Assembly: GCF_010998615.1 (NCBI RefSeq)
Contig: NZ_JAAEAH010000072.1
Location: 1-48,146 of the forward strand
Length of the DNA: 48,146 bases
Origin: Myxococcus sp. CA023
GTDB taxonomy: Bacteria > Myxococcota > Myxococcia > Myxococcales > Myxococcaceae
Direction of reading: 5' to 3'
A program made the translations under genes and the position numbers. Positions 17,569-26,395 of this stretch are shown here, piece after piece; position 1 is the stretch's first letter; every line of letters begins with the position of its first letter. Under the pieces are notes generated by a model, which was given only the letters and a program-made list of their open reading frames with translations, was not told the origin of the DNA and ran no database searches.

Positions 17569-19995
17569 ATGTCGTTGCTCACGCGGCCTCAGGTCGTCGT
17601 GCTCGGACTTGTCATGTCCTCTGCGCCCGCCCTGGCCCAGTTTTCTCCCCCCGTCCTCCCGCCGCTGAACCCCATCCTCCTCTGTACTTCCTACGTCCCC
17701 ACGCTCGCGGAGTGCCAGAACCCCGTCACCTTCTGCGCGAACATGGCCCGGAGCGCGGCGAAGACCAACCCGAACGCCACCTGCAACGTCCTGGTCCGCG
17801 ACGCCGCGCTGAACGCCGTGGCGAGCCTGCCCGAGCGCACCGTGCTGGTGCCCGTCACCCGCAACGCGAGCGGCCAGACGATTGAGCCCGACGCCGCCAC
17901 CAAGAGCGTGGCCTTCGTCCAGGAGAACCCGAACGCCCGCTACATGAGCGGCCTCTCCAGCTTCATGCTGGGCACCGCGCACCGCGACCGGACCTACTTC
18001 CCCGCGTCGACCAAGGCCGCCAGCCTCATGCGCGCCGCGCGCTTCACCCAGCGAAATGCGTGGAACAACTCCGGCAACATCGTCGACTCCTGCCGCGAGT
18101 ACGTCCACGAGAAGTACTACGACTACAGCGTCTTCGAGGACGCCATCTCCTCCTCGGGCACCGACTACCGCAAAATCTTCAACATCGCCTACGCCCAGGC
18201 GCCCAGCGGCGGCAGCGTGCCCGCCTCCGCCATTGGCACCCGCTCGATTGCGGACCCGGTGCAGCGCGGCAAGGACGGCACCCCCATCCAGCCCGCCATC
18301 CAGTTCCCCTCCGGCGCGCCGAAGAACGAGTTCTTCGCCGTGCCGCCCCCCGCCCAGGGCAGGGTCACCATCGGAACAGGCTCCGAGGACCGGGTGGTGA
18401 TGCTTCCTGGCTTGATGGGCGCGGCCATCATCCATCTCAAGGACCTGGACCGTCCGCTGAACCTCTACGGCACCATCCTGCCCGAGGCGACGCTGTCCAC
18501 CCTGGCGAACGGCGCCAGCTACTACAACGAGAGCTGGGCGTGGCACCGCAGCATGAGCGTCACTCGCAACGCCAACGTCCTGGATGAGCGGATGTACGAG
18601 TTGGACCGGCTCCAGGAGGAGTTCGCCGCGCTCGTCCAGCAGCGCAAAGAGCTGGTCACCTCCATCACGTCGGAGCTGGCCCGCCGCTACCGCCCCCTCC
18701 CGGGGATGCTCAAGGCCGACCCGGACACGTCCAGCCATCTGACGGACGACGACGAGCCCCAGGACCCGCTCATCCCCCAGCTCTACCAGTTGGCCTCGCT
18801 GGATGCCGTCATCGAAGCGGCGCTCCAGCAGGCTCAGGCGCAAGGCTGCCTCGACTTCCAGATTGGCATGGCGGCCGCTCCCTGCGACTGGTCGCCCAAG
18901 CGCTTCGCGCGCAGGGTGATGAACCTCTACCAGGGCGCGCGTGAGCAGGACTTCCAGAAGTGCGCGACCTACACCCGCGACGACTTCGCGGACCTCAAGG
19001 CGAAGCCCCTGCAGATTGGCAGCGTCAACTACCCCGCGCAGGACTACACGACGAGCCCCTCGCGCCTGGAGACGTACTTCACCCGGCGGGACCAGTACAT
19101 GCGCGCCCTGTCCTCCACGGTGGGGCCCATGCTGGACCCGAAGACGGCGCAGCCCCGCCTGCGCTGGGAGTCCGGTGACAGCTACAGCCTGGGCAATGAC
19201 ACCTTCGGCGCCACCGCGAACTACCAGGTGGCCGTGGCCATCAACAACGTGAAGCACACGCCCGACTGCGGCCTCTCCCCGGAGATAAAGGGCAGCTTCA
19301 CCGCCACCGGCAGCGCCCTGGGCATCAGCGCCAACCTCATCAACGCCCAACTGCAGGTGACGCAGAAGCGCGCGGACATCGACCTGGACGTGCTCGACAA
19401 CACCGTGCCGCTGGTGGACATCCATCAAGACCTGACGCTGGGTCAGTTCAACATCGTGTCCGGCAAGCAGGAGAAGAAGGCCACGCTGGTGAACGCGCAG
19501 GCCACCTTCGTCATCGTGGTGGTCCCCGTCACGCTCGGCGCCAAGGTGGCCGGCGTGGTGGGGCTCGAATACGAACTGAAGGCGGAGCACACGGTGACGG
19601 GCACCACGGCGTGCAGCGTGACGAACCTGGGCGTCGCCGGACACCTGAAGCCCTACGCGCAGGTGGACGGTGAGCTGTACGCGAGCGTCGACCTCTTCGT
19701 CATCGAGGCGGGCGTGAAGGGCCGCCTCCAACTGGTCCACGCCGCCGTCCCGCTCGACGGCCGCGTCTGGCTGGCGCCGTCCGGGGGCCAGTTGAGGCTG
19801 CGCATGGAGGGGAACTCCGACCTGAACTTCACCTTCCTGTCCGGCAGCATCGCCGCCTACGTGGAAGTGGGCATCTGGCCCTTCGAGGCGGAGTTCGAGG
19901 AGACGCTCGTGAGCTGGAACGGCATCCAGGAGAACGTGAAGCTGTTCAACCACGCGTTCAACGTCAGCCTCATCGACCTCCGCTCGCTGCTGTAA
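17569..19995 (+). CDS. Secreted 808-aa protein of unknown function
   Basis: I do not recognise a family. A signal peptide (residues 1-24, ending APALAQ) predicts export. The first 100 residues hold several cysteines (CTSYVPTLAEC, CANMA, ATCNV). The central part is mixed, with a charged helix around ELDRLQEEFAALVQQRKELV. From about 560 to 790 it becomes strand-rich, alternating hydrophobic and polar residues (VNAQATFVIVVVPVTLGAKV, LRLRMEGNSDLNFTFLSGSI), like a beta-sandwich or open sheet. It ends 24 bp before the vitellogenin-like HEAT gene, so the two are an operon and may work together. AAAGGTG precedes the ATG. A lipid-binding or envelope role is inference from that neighbour only. Confidence 0.8.
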   Translation: MSLLTRPQVVVLGLVMSSAPALAQFSPPVLPPLNPILLCTSYVPTLAECQNPVTFCANMARSAAKTNPNATCNVLVRDAALNAVASLPERTVLVPVTRNASGQTIEPDAATKSVAFVQENPNARYMSGLSSFMLGTAHRDRTYFPASTKAASLMRAARFTQRNAWNNSGNIVDSCREYVHEKYYDYSVFEDAISSSGTDYRKIFNIAYAQAPSGGSVPASAIGTRSIADPVQRGKDGTPIQPAIQFPSGAPKNEFFAVPPPAQGRVTIGTGSEDRVVMLPGLMGAAIIHLKDLDRPLNLYGTILPEATLSTLANGASYYNESWAWHRSMSVTRNANVLDERMYELDRLQEEFAALVQQRKELVTSITSELARRYRPLPGMLKADPDTSSHLTDDDEPQDPLIPQLYQLASLDAVIEAALQQAQAQGCLDFQIGMAAAPCDWSPKRFARRVMNLYQGAREQDFQKCATYTRDDFADLKAKPLQIGSVNYPAQDYTTSPSRLETYFTRRDQYMRALSSTVGPMLDPKTAQPRLRWESGDSYSLGNDTFGATANYQVAVAINNVKHTPDCGLSPEIKGSFTATGSALGISANLINAQLQVTQKRADIDLDVLDNTVPLVDIHQDLTLGQFNIVSGKQEKKATLVNAQATFVIVVVPVTLGAKVAGVVGLEYELKAEHTVTGTTACSVTNLGVAGHLKPYAQVDGELYASVDLFVIEAGVKGRLQLVHAAVPLDGRVWLAPSGGQLRLRMEGNSDLNFTFLSGSIAAYVEVGIWPFEAEFEETLVSWNGIQENVKLFNHAFNVSLIDLRSLL

Positions 19996-20019
19996 TCCCC
20001 CACACGCTGGAGACGCCCC

Positions 20020-21888
20020 ATGAACGCACGCAAGGTCATCACTGGCGGTGCACTGCTGGCACTGCTGCTCCTGGGAGCCGCCTGGGTCTTCCACACCCAG
20101 GCCCCCGTCACCGGGGCGCCTCCAGCGGCGACGCCCCTCCGCGTCCACTTCCCCGTGGGGGAGCGCCGGACGTACCGCATGGACTACACGGCCCGGACCG
20201 AGGTGCGCCTCGCCGGGTCGCAACAGAAACCCACCGCCATGGGGGGCCGGGCCCACTTCGTTGGAGACCTGGTCCTCCGCGGCCACCCCGCGCAGGGCAC
20301 CGCCCTGCGCGTGGGGCTGAGCCTGGAGAACCTCCGCGAGCACACGCTCGAGCTGTTTGGCCACGCGCTGCTGCCGGACGCCGCGGCCGTCGCGGCCACC
20401 TTCACCGGCCGCGAGGCCCTGCTGGACCTGGACGCCGACGGCACCCTGCGCGCCGTCTCCTTCCAGGAGGAAGACCCCTCCCTCTTCAAGAACACCGTGC
20501 AGACGCTGGCCGGCGAGCTCCAGTGGGTGCTGCGCGACGGCGCCACCTGGCAGGTGGAGGAGTTGACGTCGCGAGGCACGGCGCTCACGGAGTACGCGCG
20601 GCTGGACGAAGGCGCCCTGCCCGCGCGCATCCTCAAGCGGCGCCTGGCCTACCCGGAGCCCCGCGGCATGGGCACGGGCAGCGGCGCCGTGGAGGTGGAC
20701 TCACGCTTCGAGCTGACGCTGGACGCGGACGGCGTCCTGGAGCGTCTCTCAGGTGAAGAGCGGGTGCTCCGCCGCCCGACCGGTGGCGGTGAGCCCACCG
20801 CCACCTCGCACATCCAGCTCCGCCTGGAGCCCGGCAAGCGGGACCGGTTCGTGGTGGCGCATGCCTCCGCCGCGCCCGCCGCGCCGCTCCAAAAGCTCGC
20901 GCCGGGCGAGCTGGTGGCGGACACCCACGCGCGGGAGCGGATGCTGGAGCAGCAGGTGGATGGGCTCACCCCGGAGCGCTTCTTCGAGCTGATGGAGAAG
21001 TACGCCAATGGCGGCACCTTCCCGGAGCACAACCACTTCCTCCTCCAGGCCACGGGCCTGCTGGAGCAGCAGCCCGAGCTGTGTGCGCGGCTGGCCGACT
21101 TCTTCCAGCAGTCCACCCTGAAGCCGCGTGGCCGGGCGCTGGTGCTGGACCTGCTGGCGGGCGCGGGCACGCCGGAGGCGCAGACGGCGCTGGTGCGCGC
21201 CCTGTCCAGCCCCCAGGCGCTGGCCGAGCCCGGCTACCGCATGTTGCTCAGCCGCTTGTCGCTGCTGACCAGCCCCACCCCGGACACGGTGCGCTTCATC
21301 GAGCGCACCCACCGCACGGCCCGCGACGACACCCGCGTGGCCACCGCCTACGCCCTGGGCGCCACCGCCGGCGCCCTCTACCGGCAGAAGCAGGACGCGG
21401 AGTCCCTGGCCGCTGTCCAGCAGCTCGGGGCCGAGCTGCGCGCCGCGCGCACCCCCGAGGACAAGACCCACCTGCTGCTCGCGCTGGGCAACGCGGGCCT
21501 GGAGGAGCAGGTGGACGTCATCGCCCACTACGCCCAGGACGCGGACGTACAGGTGCGCCGGGCCTCGGCCCGCGCGCTGCGGAAGATTCAGACGCCCCAG
21601 GCCATGCGCACGCTCATCTCCATGACCGAGGACACCGACGCGCCCGTGCAGTCCTCCGCGCTGACGGCGCTGGGACGCCGGGACCTGGACGACTCGGTCC
21701 TGCGCCAGCTGCGCGACCTGGCCCTCGCCGGCCGCGTGCCCGTGGAGAACCACCACACCCTCGTGACGGTGGTGGAGCCCTACCTCCAACAAGCGCCCGA
21801 GGTGCGCCAGCTCCTCCAGCACCTGCTCACCATGGACGCGCCAGACGCGCAGCTCCACACGCGCATCCGCGGCTTGCTCGGGACGTGA
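20020..21888 (+). CDS. Vitellogenin-N-like/HEAT-repeat exported protein, copy 1
   Basis: A 622-aa protein with an N-terminal membrane anchor or signal segment (about 5-25). Residues 45-290 are beta-rich, starting FPVGERRTYRMDYTARTEV and containing DADGTLRAVSFQEEDPSLFKN. Residues 300-620 are a helical solenoid, with ALVLDLLAGAGTPEAQTALV (GTPEA at 383-387) and HEAT-like units (DADVQVRRASARALRKIQ, TDAPVQSSALTALGRR). Beta barrel, then a GTPEA-bearing helix, then a superhelix is the order seen in the vitellogenin/MTP lipid-transfer N-terminal module (LPD_N). I infer a distant relative; a plain HEAT-repeat protein is the alternative. A paralogue lies on the other side of dnaA. Confidence 0.75.
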   Translation: MNARKVITGGALLALLLLGAAWVFHTQAPVTGAPPAATPLRVHFPVGERRTYRMDYTARTEVRLAGSQQKPTAMGGRAHFVGDLVLRGHPAQGTALRVGLSLENLREHTLELFGHALLPDAAAVAATFTGREALLDLDADGTLRAVSFQEEDPSLFKNTVQTLAGELQWVLRDGATWQVEELTSRGTALTEYARLDEGALPARILKRRLAYPEPRGMGTGSGAVEVDSRFELTLDADGVLERLSGEERVLRRPTGGGEPTATSHIQLRLEPGKRDRFVVAHASAAPAAPLQKLAPGELVADTHARERMLEQQVDGLTPERFFELMEKYANGGTFPEHNHFLLQATGLLEQQPELCARLADFFQQSTLKPRGRALVLDLLAGAGTPEAQTALVRALSSPQALAEPGYRMLLSRLSLLTSPTPDTVRFIERTHRTARDDTRVATAYALGATAGALYRQKQDAESLAAVQQLGAELRAARTPEDKTHLLLALGNAGLEEQVDVIAHYAQDADVQVRRASARALRKIQTPQAMRTLISMTEDTDAPVQSSALTALGRRDLDDSVLRQLRDLALAGRVPVENHHTLVTVVEPYLQQAPEVRQLLQHLLTMDAPDAQLHTRIRGLLGT

Positions 21889-22135
21889 TCAGGGCAGGGG
21901 ACCGCCGAGCAATTCACTGCGAGTGAATGGCTCGGTGGTGTCCCCCAGTCCTTGGGGTAGGGGAGGGGATGATCCACAACTGGGCTGGGCTGGCATGTCC
22001 GTTGCGGATCATCCGTGTTGGGAAAAACCCTTGAGGTCGCGGCGGTTTTGGCCGGTTGCTTGATCCACCAGGAACCGTCTGTTAGCACCGCCGAACGCCT
22101 CGTTTTCCCCCTGCTCCCGCACGTTTGAGTCCCGC
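21889..22135 (+). promoter_or_regulatory. dnaA upstream region with DnaA-box-like sites
   Basis: This 247-bp gap must hold the dnaA promoter. TGATCCACA (21970-21978) differs by one base from the DnaA box TTATCCACA, and TGATCCACC (22061-22069) by two, which fits autoregulation by DnaA. There is no AT-rich stretch or dense box cluster of the kind expected at an unwinding origin. An inverted repeat around ATTCACTGCGAGTGAAT (21911-21927) lies just after the upstream gene. Confidence 0.5.
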
Positions 22136-23488
22136 GTGAACGCCCTCGCCCAAGCCGCTACCCCCCTCCCAAGTGCTGGAATTCTCTGGGCTCGGATGCT
22201 GGATGCCATCCGCCAGGAGAAGTTCGACTACGCGCTGAGATGGCTGGAGCGGATGCGCCCGCTGGAGGTGCGTGACGGCGCCCTGGTGATGGGCGTTCCG
22301 GACCGCTTCTTCCGCGACTGGGTGGATGACCACTACCGCCCCATGCTGGATGTCCAGCTCGCGCGGATGGGGGAGGGCCTGACCTCCATCGCCTATGAGG
22401 TGGTGGAGGGCCTGGAGCCGGACCCGCATTTTCCACCCACACCCTCAGTCAAGGCGAGCGCCACGCGCCCGGGCCGGCTGAACGCGCGCTTCACCTTCGA
22501 CACCTTCGTGGTGGCGGACAGCAACCAGCTCCCGGCCGCCGCGGCGCAGGCCGTGGCCGACAAGCCGGGCCACCACTACAACCCGCTCTACATCTACGGC
22601 GGCACGGGCCTGGGCAAGACGCACCTGCTCCAGGCCGTGGGCAACCTCATCTGGGAGCGGGATCCGTCCCAGCGCGTGGTGTTCCTCTCCAGCGAGCAGT
22701 TCACCAACGAGTACGTGGAGAGCGTCCGCGAGCACCGCATGGGGGACTTCCGCCGGAAGTTCCGTGAGGAGTGCGACGTGCTCCTCCTCGACGACATCCA
22801 GTTCCTCGGCAAGCGTGAGGAGACGCAGAAGGAGTTCTTCTACACCTTCAACACGCTCTACGAGATGAACAAGGCCATCGTCCTCACCAGCGACACCGTG
22901 CCCGCGGAGATTCCGGGCCTGGAGGACCGGCTGCGCAGCCGCTTCGCCATGGGGCTGATGACGGACATCCGCGAGCCCACCTACGAAACGCGGGTGGCCA
23001 TCCTCCAGAAGAAGGCCGTGGCCGAAGGTCTGGACCTGCCGGACTCGGTGGCGCACTTCATCGCCAAGCACATCCAGAAGAACGTGCGCGAGTTGGAAGG
23101 CGCGCTGGTGAAGCTGTCCGCGGTGCACAGCCTGACGCGCCAGCCAGTGACGGAGGATTTCGCGTCCCAGGTGCTGCGCGACATCCTCCCCGCCCACAGC
23201 GCGGTGGACGTGGAATCCATCCAGCGCGAGGTGGCCCGCTTCTACAAAGTCACGGTGGAGTCGCTGAAGGAAGACCGCCGGCACAAGGCCCTGGCCCATG
23301 CGCGCCAGGTGGCCATGTACCTCAGCCGCAAGCTGACGAAGAGCTCCTTCCCGGAAATCGCCGCGCGCTTCAGCAAGGACCACTCCACCGTCATCTCCGC
23401 GGTGCGCAAGGTGGAAGGCCTCCGCTTGACGGACGCCACCGTGCAGCGTGAGTTGGCGGAGCTGGAATTGAAGCTCGGCAATCCCTGA
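22136..23488 (+). CDS. dnaA: Chromosomal replication initiator protein DnaA
   Basis: A 450-aa AAA+ initiator. Domain I (about 15-95, LWARMLDAIRQEKFDYALRW) binds partner proteins. A short domain II linker follows, then domain III with FTFDTFVVADSNQ, Walker A GGTGLGKT (155-162), Walker B LLLDD (216-220) and sensor segments. Domain IV (about 350-450) binds DNA through LKEDRRHKALAHARQVAMYL and the signature DHSTVISAVRKVEG. The start is GTG at 22136 with a weak GAGT ribosome binding site; the next ATG at 22196 would cut into domain I. It is transcribed toward the putative oriC 20 kb to the right. No dnaN follows, unlike in many bacteria. Confidence 0.97.
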   Translation: MNALAQAATPLPSAGILWARMLDAIRQEKFDYALRWLERMRPLEVRDGALVMGVPDRFFRDWVDDHYRPMLDVQLARMGEGLTSIAYEVVEGLEPDPHFPPTPSVKASATRPGRLNARFTFDTFVVADSNQLPAAAAQAVADKPGHHYNPLYIYGGTGLGKTHLLQAVGNLIWERDPSQRVVFLSSEQFTNEYVESVREHRMGDFRRKFREECDVLLLDDIQFLGKREETQKEFFYTFNTLYEMNKAIVLTSDTVPAEIPGLEDRLRSRFAMGLMTDIREPTYETRVAILQKKAVAEGLDLPDSVAHFIAKHIQKNVRELEGALVKLSAVHSLTRQPVTEDFASQVLRDILPAHSAVDVESIQREVARFYKVTVESLKEDRRHKALAHARQVAMYLSRKLTKSSFPEIAARFSKDHSTVISAVRKVEGLRLTDATVQRELAELELKLGNP

Positions 23489-23546
23489 AACGGGCCGTGC
23501 CTTTGTTTCATGTCGGACAACACGCGTCCGTGTGAAACGGGCCGTG
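23486..23546. repeat. 14-bp direct repeat and hairpin after dnaA
   Basis: TGAAACGGGCCGTG occurs at 23486-23499 (including the dnaA stop) and at 23533-23546, 47 bp apart. Between them GTTTCATGTCGGAC (23505-23518) can pair imperfectly with GTCCGTGTGAAAC (23526-23538). The hairpin could terminate dnaA transcription. The repeated TGAAAC/GTTTCA units resemble parS half sites but never form a full parS palindrome. Confidence 0.6.
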
Positions 23547-23595
23547 TCCGGCTGACGCGTAGCCAGGATTGACGCTCGGGCGCGTATTCGGGGGA

Positions 23596-25470
23596 GTGAG
23601 CCCGCGCCTGAAGAGCCTGATCCTGCTGCTCGCCGTGCTCACGGCAGCCGCGCTGTGGCGTGCGGGCCAGGAGACACAGACGCCGGCTTCCCCTGAGACA
23701 CCGCCGGCTGTCTCACAGCCCTTGGACGATGAAGCACCCACACCGGATCCCGAGGAGAACCTTCCGGGCGTGAAGGGGCGGGAGCGGGTGCTCGTCGTGG
23801 GCCACCGGCTTCGTTACACGTTCGACCTGGACCTCCGGACCCACTCGGAGCATCCGCCGGGCGCACGGGAGTCCCTGCACACGGGATGGAGCGGCCTGTT
23901 CGAATTCACCTACCTGGGCGCGGAGGGTGAACAGCACCTGTTCTCCGGCCACCTCGTGCCCACGCGGGTGGACGTGGCATCCGGTGAGACGTTGGTGCCC
24001 GGTGACACAGCGCTGCAGGCGCTCCGGGCCATGTTCGAGCGGCCTGTGTACGTGGGCCAGGACGTGCGGGGCCGGGTGATGGCCGTGCACTTCGATGCGG
24101 CGCAGGACGCGTCGGCGCGGCGGCTCGTGCGCCTGCTGCTCGCGTCGACGCAGTTCGTGGCGGAGGACGGCCCCCGCTGGAGCACCGAGGAGCCGGACTC
24201 GCGCGGTGACCTCGAAGCCGTGTACCGCGCGGGTGGCAGCGCGAACACCTACGTGAAGACGAAGCGGCGCTACCTGCGCGCTGGCTCGGCGGTGCTTCCA
24301 CGGCTGCAAGGGCACCTGGACTTCACCCTGTTCTCGGATGGGCGCGTGAAGGAGACCACGGGCTCGGAGGTCGTGGAGCTGGGCGGAGGCGGCACGGGGT
24401 TCCCACGCATCCGCGAGGAGACGCGGGTCGCGTTGACCAACGTGGGCGTGGACTACCTGCTTTCGTCGCTGAGGCCGTTTGACGCCACGCGGGCGACGTT
24501 GCGGTCGGAGCGGCTCACGGATTCGGCCAGCATGGAGGGGGCTTCGCTGGAGGCGCGGGACAGGCAGCTCGTGAAGGGGGCGAAGCTGGATGACTTGCTG
24601 CGGTCGCTGGCGAAGCGCGAGGGTCTGGATACGACCCAGCTGCGACTGACGGCCTTGTTCCGACAGAATCTGGCGGAAGTGGATCGCGCCGTGGCGCTGA
24701 TTCGTCAGGGCTCCGCGGACGCGGTGCGCTCCAAGCAGATGCTGGAGGCGCTGGCCAGCGCGGGGACACCCGAGGCGCAGCGGGCGCTGGTGTCCGTGTT
24801 GGAGGGGGAACGAGTCCGGCCAAAGACCCGGGCCCACGCGGCACGGGCAGTGGGACGGGTTGAACGGCCTTCGCTGCTGCTCGGTGATGCGCTGGAGCGC
24901 GTGATGGATGGGACGCGGGACGCGGGGGTGAGGAACGCGGCGGCGCTGTCGATGGGGGCGCTGTCGAAGGCGTTGGAGGTGGCGGAGCCAGGCCGGAGCC
25001 AGGCGCTGGTGGAGGGACTCGTGAGGCGCTGCCGCACGGGTACTTTGGAGCCCGAGGTCTGCCTGGATGCCCTGGCCCGGGCGGGCGCCCCGGTGGGATT
25101 GGCCTACGTGAAGTCGGCGCTCGTGCATCCGGAGGCGGATGTGCGGGGTGCGGCGACGGAGGCACTGAGCGCCATCCCTGGCGCGGCGGTGGATGCCCTG
25201 CTGGACCAGGTGATGCTCGACGACCCGAGCCCGCGGGTTCGTGCGCTCGCGGTGAAGGCTGTCTCTCAGCGGGTCGTCGGCGCCCACATGGAAGCGCTGG
25301 CTCGGGTGCTGCGCGCCGAGCGAAGTGAGCGCGTCCGCATCGAAGTGGTGCGGCTGCTGGGCCAGTCGCAAGCCGTGGAAGCCCCCGCCGCGGCACTGCT
25401 TCGCGATGTGGCCACGAACGATGGGTCCTCGAACGTACGCGCACTGGCGGCGTCACTGCTCGGCGAGTAG
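23596..25470 (+). CDS. Vitellogenin-N-like/HEAT-repeat exported protein, copy 2
   Basis: A 624-aa paralogue of the gene at 20020, with the same plan. An N-terminal hydrophobic anchor (LKSLILLLAVLTAAALW) leads into a beta-rich part from VVGHRLRYTFDLDLRTHSE to about 330, including VRGRVMAVHFDAAQDASARR at the equivalent of copy 1's GTLRAVSF segment. The helical part contains MLEALASAGTPEAQRALVSVL (GTPEA at 390-394 against 383-387 in copy 1) and HEAT units (EADVRGAATEALSAIPG, PSPRVRALAVKAVSQR). The start is uncertain: GTG at 23596 gives a clean signal anchor, and TTG at 23569 is in frame. It stands alone, without a copy of the 808-aa partner gene. Confidence 0.75.
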   Translation: MSPRLKSLILLLAVLTAAALWRAGQETQTPASPETPPAVSQPLDDEAPTPDPEENLPGVKGRERVLVVGHRLRYTFDLDLRTHSEHPPGARESLHTGWSGLFEFTYLGAEGEQHLFSGHLVPTRVDVASGETLVPGDTALQALRAMFERPVYVGQDVRGRVMAVHFDAAQDASARRLVRLLLASTQFVAEDGPRWSTEEPDSRGDLEAVYRAGGSANTYVKTKRRYLRAGSAVLPRLQGHLDFTLFSDGRVKETTGSEVVELGGGGTGFPRIREETRVALTNVGVDYLLSSLRPFDATRATLRSERLTDSASMEGASLEARDRQLVKGAKLDDLLRSLAKREGLDTTQLRLTALFRQNLAEVDRAVALIRQGSADAVRSKQMLEALASAGTPEAQRALVSVLEGERVRPKTRAHAARAVGRVERPSLLLGDALERVMDGTRDAGVRNAAALSMGALSKALEVAEPGRSQALVEGLVRRCRTGTLEPEVCLDALARAGAPVGLAYVKSALVHPEADVRGAATEALSAIPGAAVDALLDQVMLDDPSPRVRALAVKAVSQRVVGAHMEALARVLRAERSERVRIEVVRLLGQSQAVEAPAAALLRDVATNDGSSNVRALAASLLGE

Positions 25471-25770
25471 GGCGGGGTGCCGGGCGGATGAGTTCGCCCG
25501 GCATCCGTTTCACTTCGAAGTGCTACGCGTCCCCCACGAGCATCCACGAGAGCAGCGCGGAAGGCGACGAGGACCGGCCCGTCGCTCAGTGCGCCGCAGG
25601 GGAGGCGCCGCGGAGAGGGTCTCCGGCGTCTCACCGACGTCCTGCTCGGCAGCTTCTTGTCCCGGTCGAGCTCGTCATCGAAGACGTATTCGAGCTGCCC
25701 CGTCATCGCCTCCGCCACCGTCGTGCTGTTGGGGTGCTTCGACTCCCTTCTTTGGTTCAGGCCTGACACC
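25471..25770. other. Intergenic region with hairpin terminator
   Basis: The 300-bp gap begins with a perfect 8-bp hairpin, GCCGGGCG (25479-25486) with CGCCCGGC (25495-25502), a likely terminator for the rightward HEAT gene. The rest has one minus-strand frame from a GTG at 25769 (SGLNQRRESKHPNSTTVAEA...), but it runs far into the antisense of the HEAT gene. It may be a degraded gene; I would not call it. Confidence 0.45.
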
Positions 25771-26253
25771 TCAGGCCTCGGGCACCCACAGCGAGCGCAG
25801 GTCCGCGGGGAGCTGGCCCATGACGTCGTCGGCCTCGCCCTCGCTGATGTGATTTCGCACCGTGACGAACACGGCCCGGGCCAGGCGTTCGGCCTCGTTG
25901 GGCGTGGTGTCGAGCTCCTCGGCCACCATGGCGAGGAACTGCTCCAGCTTGTACTTCCGGGCGACCTTGCCCTCGTGCCGAGGACACCGCTTCAGCATGT
26001 CCTTCACCTTCCGCGGAAGCTGGGCCTCCAGGTGCTTCGCCTCGGTGTCCATGAGGCGTTGCTCCAGCAGGCACAGCACGGACTGCGCGGCCTTCTCCGC
26101 CAGGTCACGAACGACGCCCGCGTTCGCTTCGAGGTCCTTCAAGAAGACCGTATAGGTCTGCGCCGCGTGCGACTCACTGCGCTGCTCCTTGAGGCTGGGC
26201 GTAGCGCTCCGGCCCTCCGCTGCCTCTCCCTGCTCCTCACGTATGTTCGCCAT
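25771..26253 (-). CDS. DUF2267 domain protein
   Basis: A 160-aa soluble protein. Residues 25-155 match the DUF2267 pattern: a charged N-terminal helix (FLKDLEANAGVVRDLAEKAAQ), a middle helix ending QLPRKVKDMLKRC, then FLAMVAEELDTTPNEAERLARAVF and SEGEADDVMGQLPADLRSLW. The last segment (E-A-x-x-V-x-x-x-L-P-x-x-L-x-x-L-W) is the most typical part. The function of this domain is unknown. The ATG at 26253 follows GGAGGCC. The frame stays open to 26439, but that part overlaps the tail of the next membrane-protein gene and lacks family similarity. Confidence 0.85.
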   Translation of the reverse strand: MANIREEQGEAAEGRSATPSLKEQRSESHAAQTYTVFLKDLEANAGVVRDLAEKAAQSVLCLLEQRLMDTEAKHLEAQLPRKVKDMLKRCPRHEGKVARKYKLEQFLAMVAEELDTTPNEAERLARAVFVTVRNHISEGEADDVMGQLPADLRSLWVPEA

Positions 26254-26395
26254 GACGGTGGCCTCCTCGGTGTCGGGCTTGGGTCTCTTCCGTGAGCGTG
26301 GGCACCCCACGTTCCCCAGGCACCGGTCGCCCCCCGCGCGCCGGGACGCCAGGGTGGGAGGCGAGCCATGCACCGGTAGGACTGTCCCGGCGCCG

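Noticed and set aside
17170..20364. A minus-strand open frame of over 1,000 codons opposite the 808-aa gene
   Set aside because: Arg/Ala/Val/His-rich composition typical of antisense frames in high-GC DNA; the plus strand has a signal peptide and operon spacing. Only rpmH, to its left, is real on that strand.
21889..22135. dnaA upstream region as the origin
   Set aside because: Only one DnaA-box-like site with a single mismatch, no box cluster, no DnaA-trio and no AT-rich stretch; better explained as an autoregulated promoter.
25266..25769. A minus-strand gene starting GTG at 25769 next to the DUF2267 gene
   Set aside because: The first 40 residues look somewhat protein-like, but most of the frame is antisense to the HEAT gene and has no recognisable motif. 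It may be a decayed fragment.
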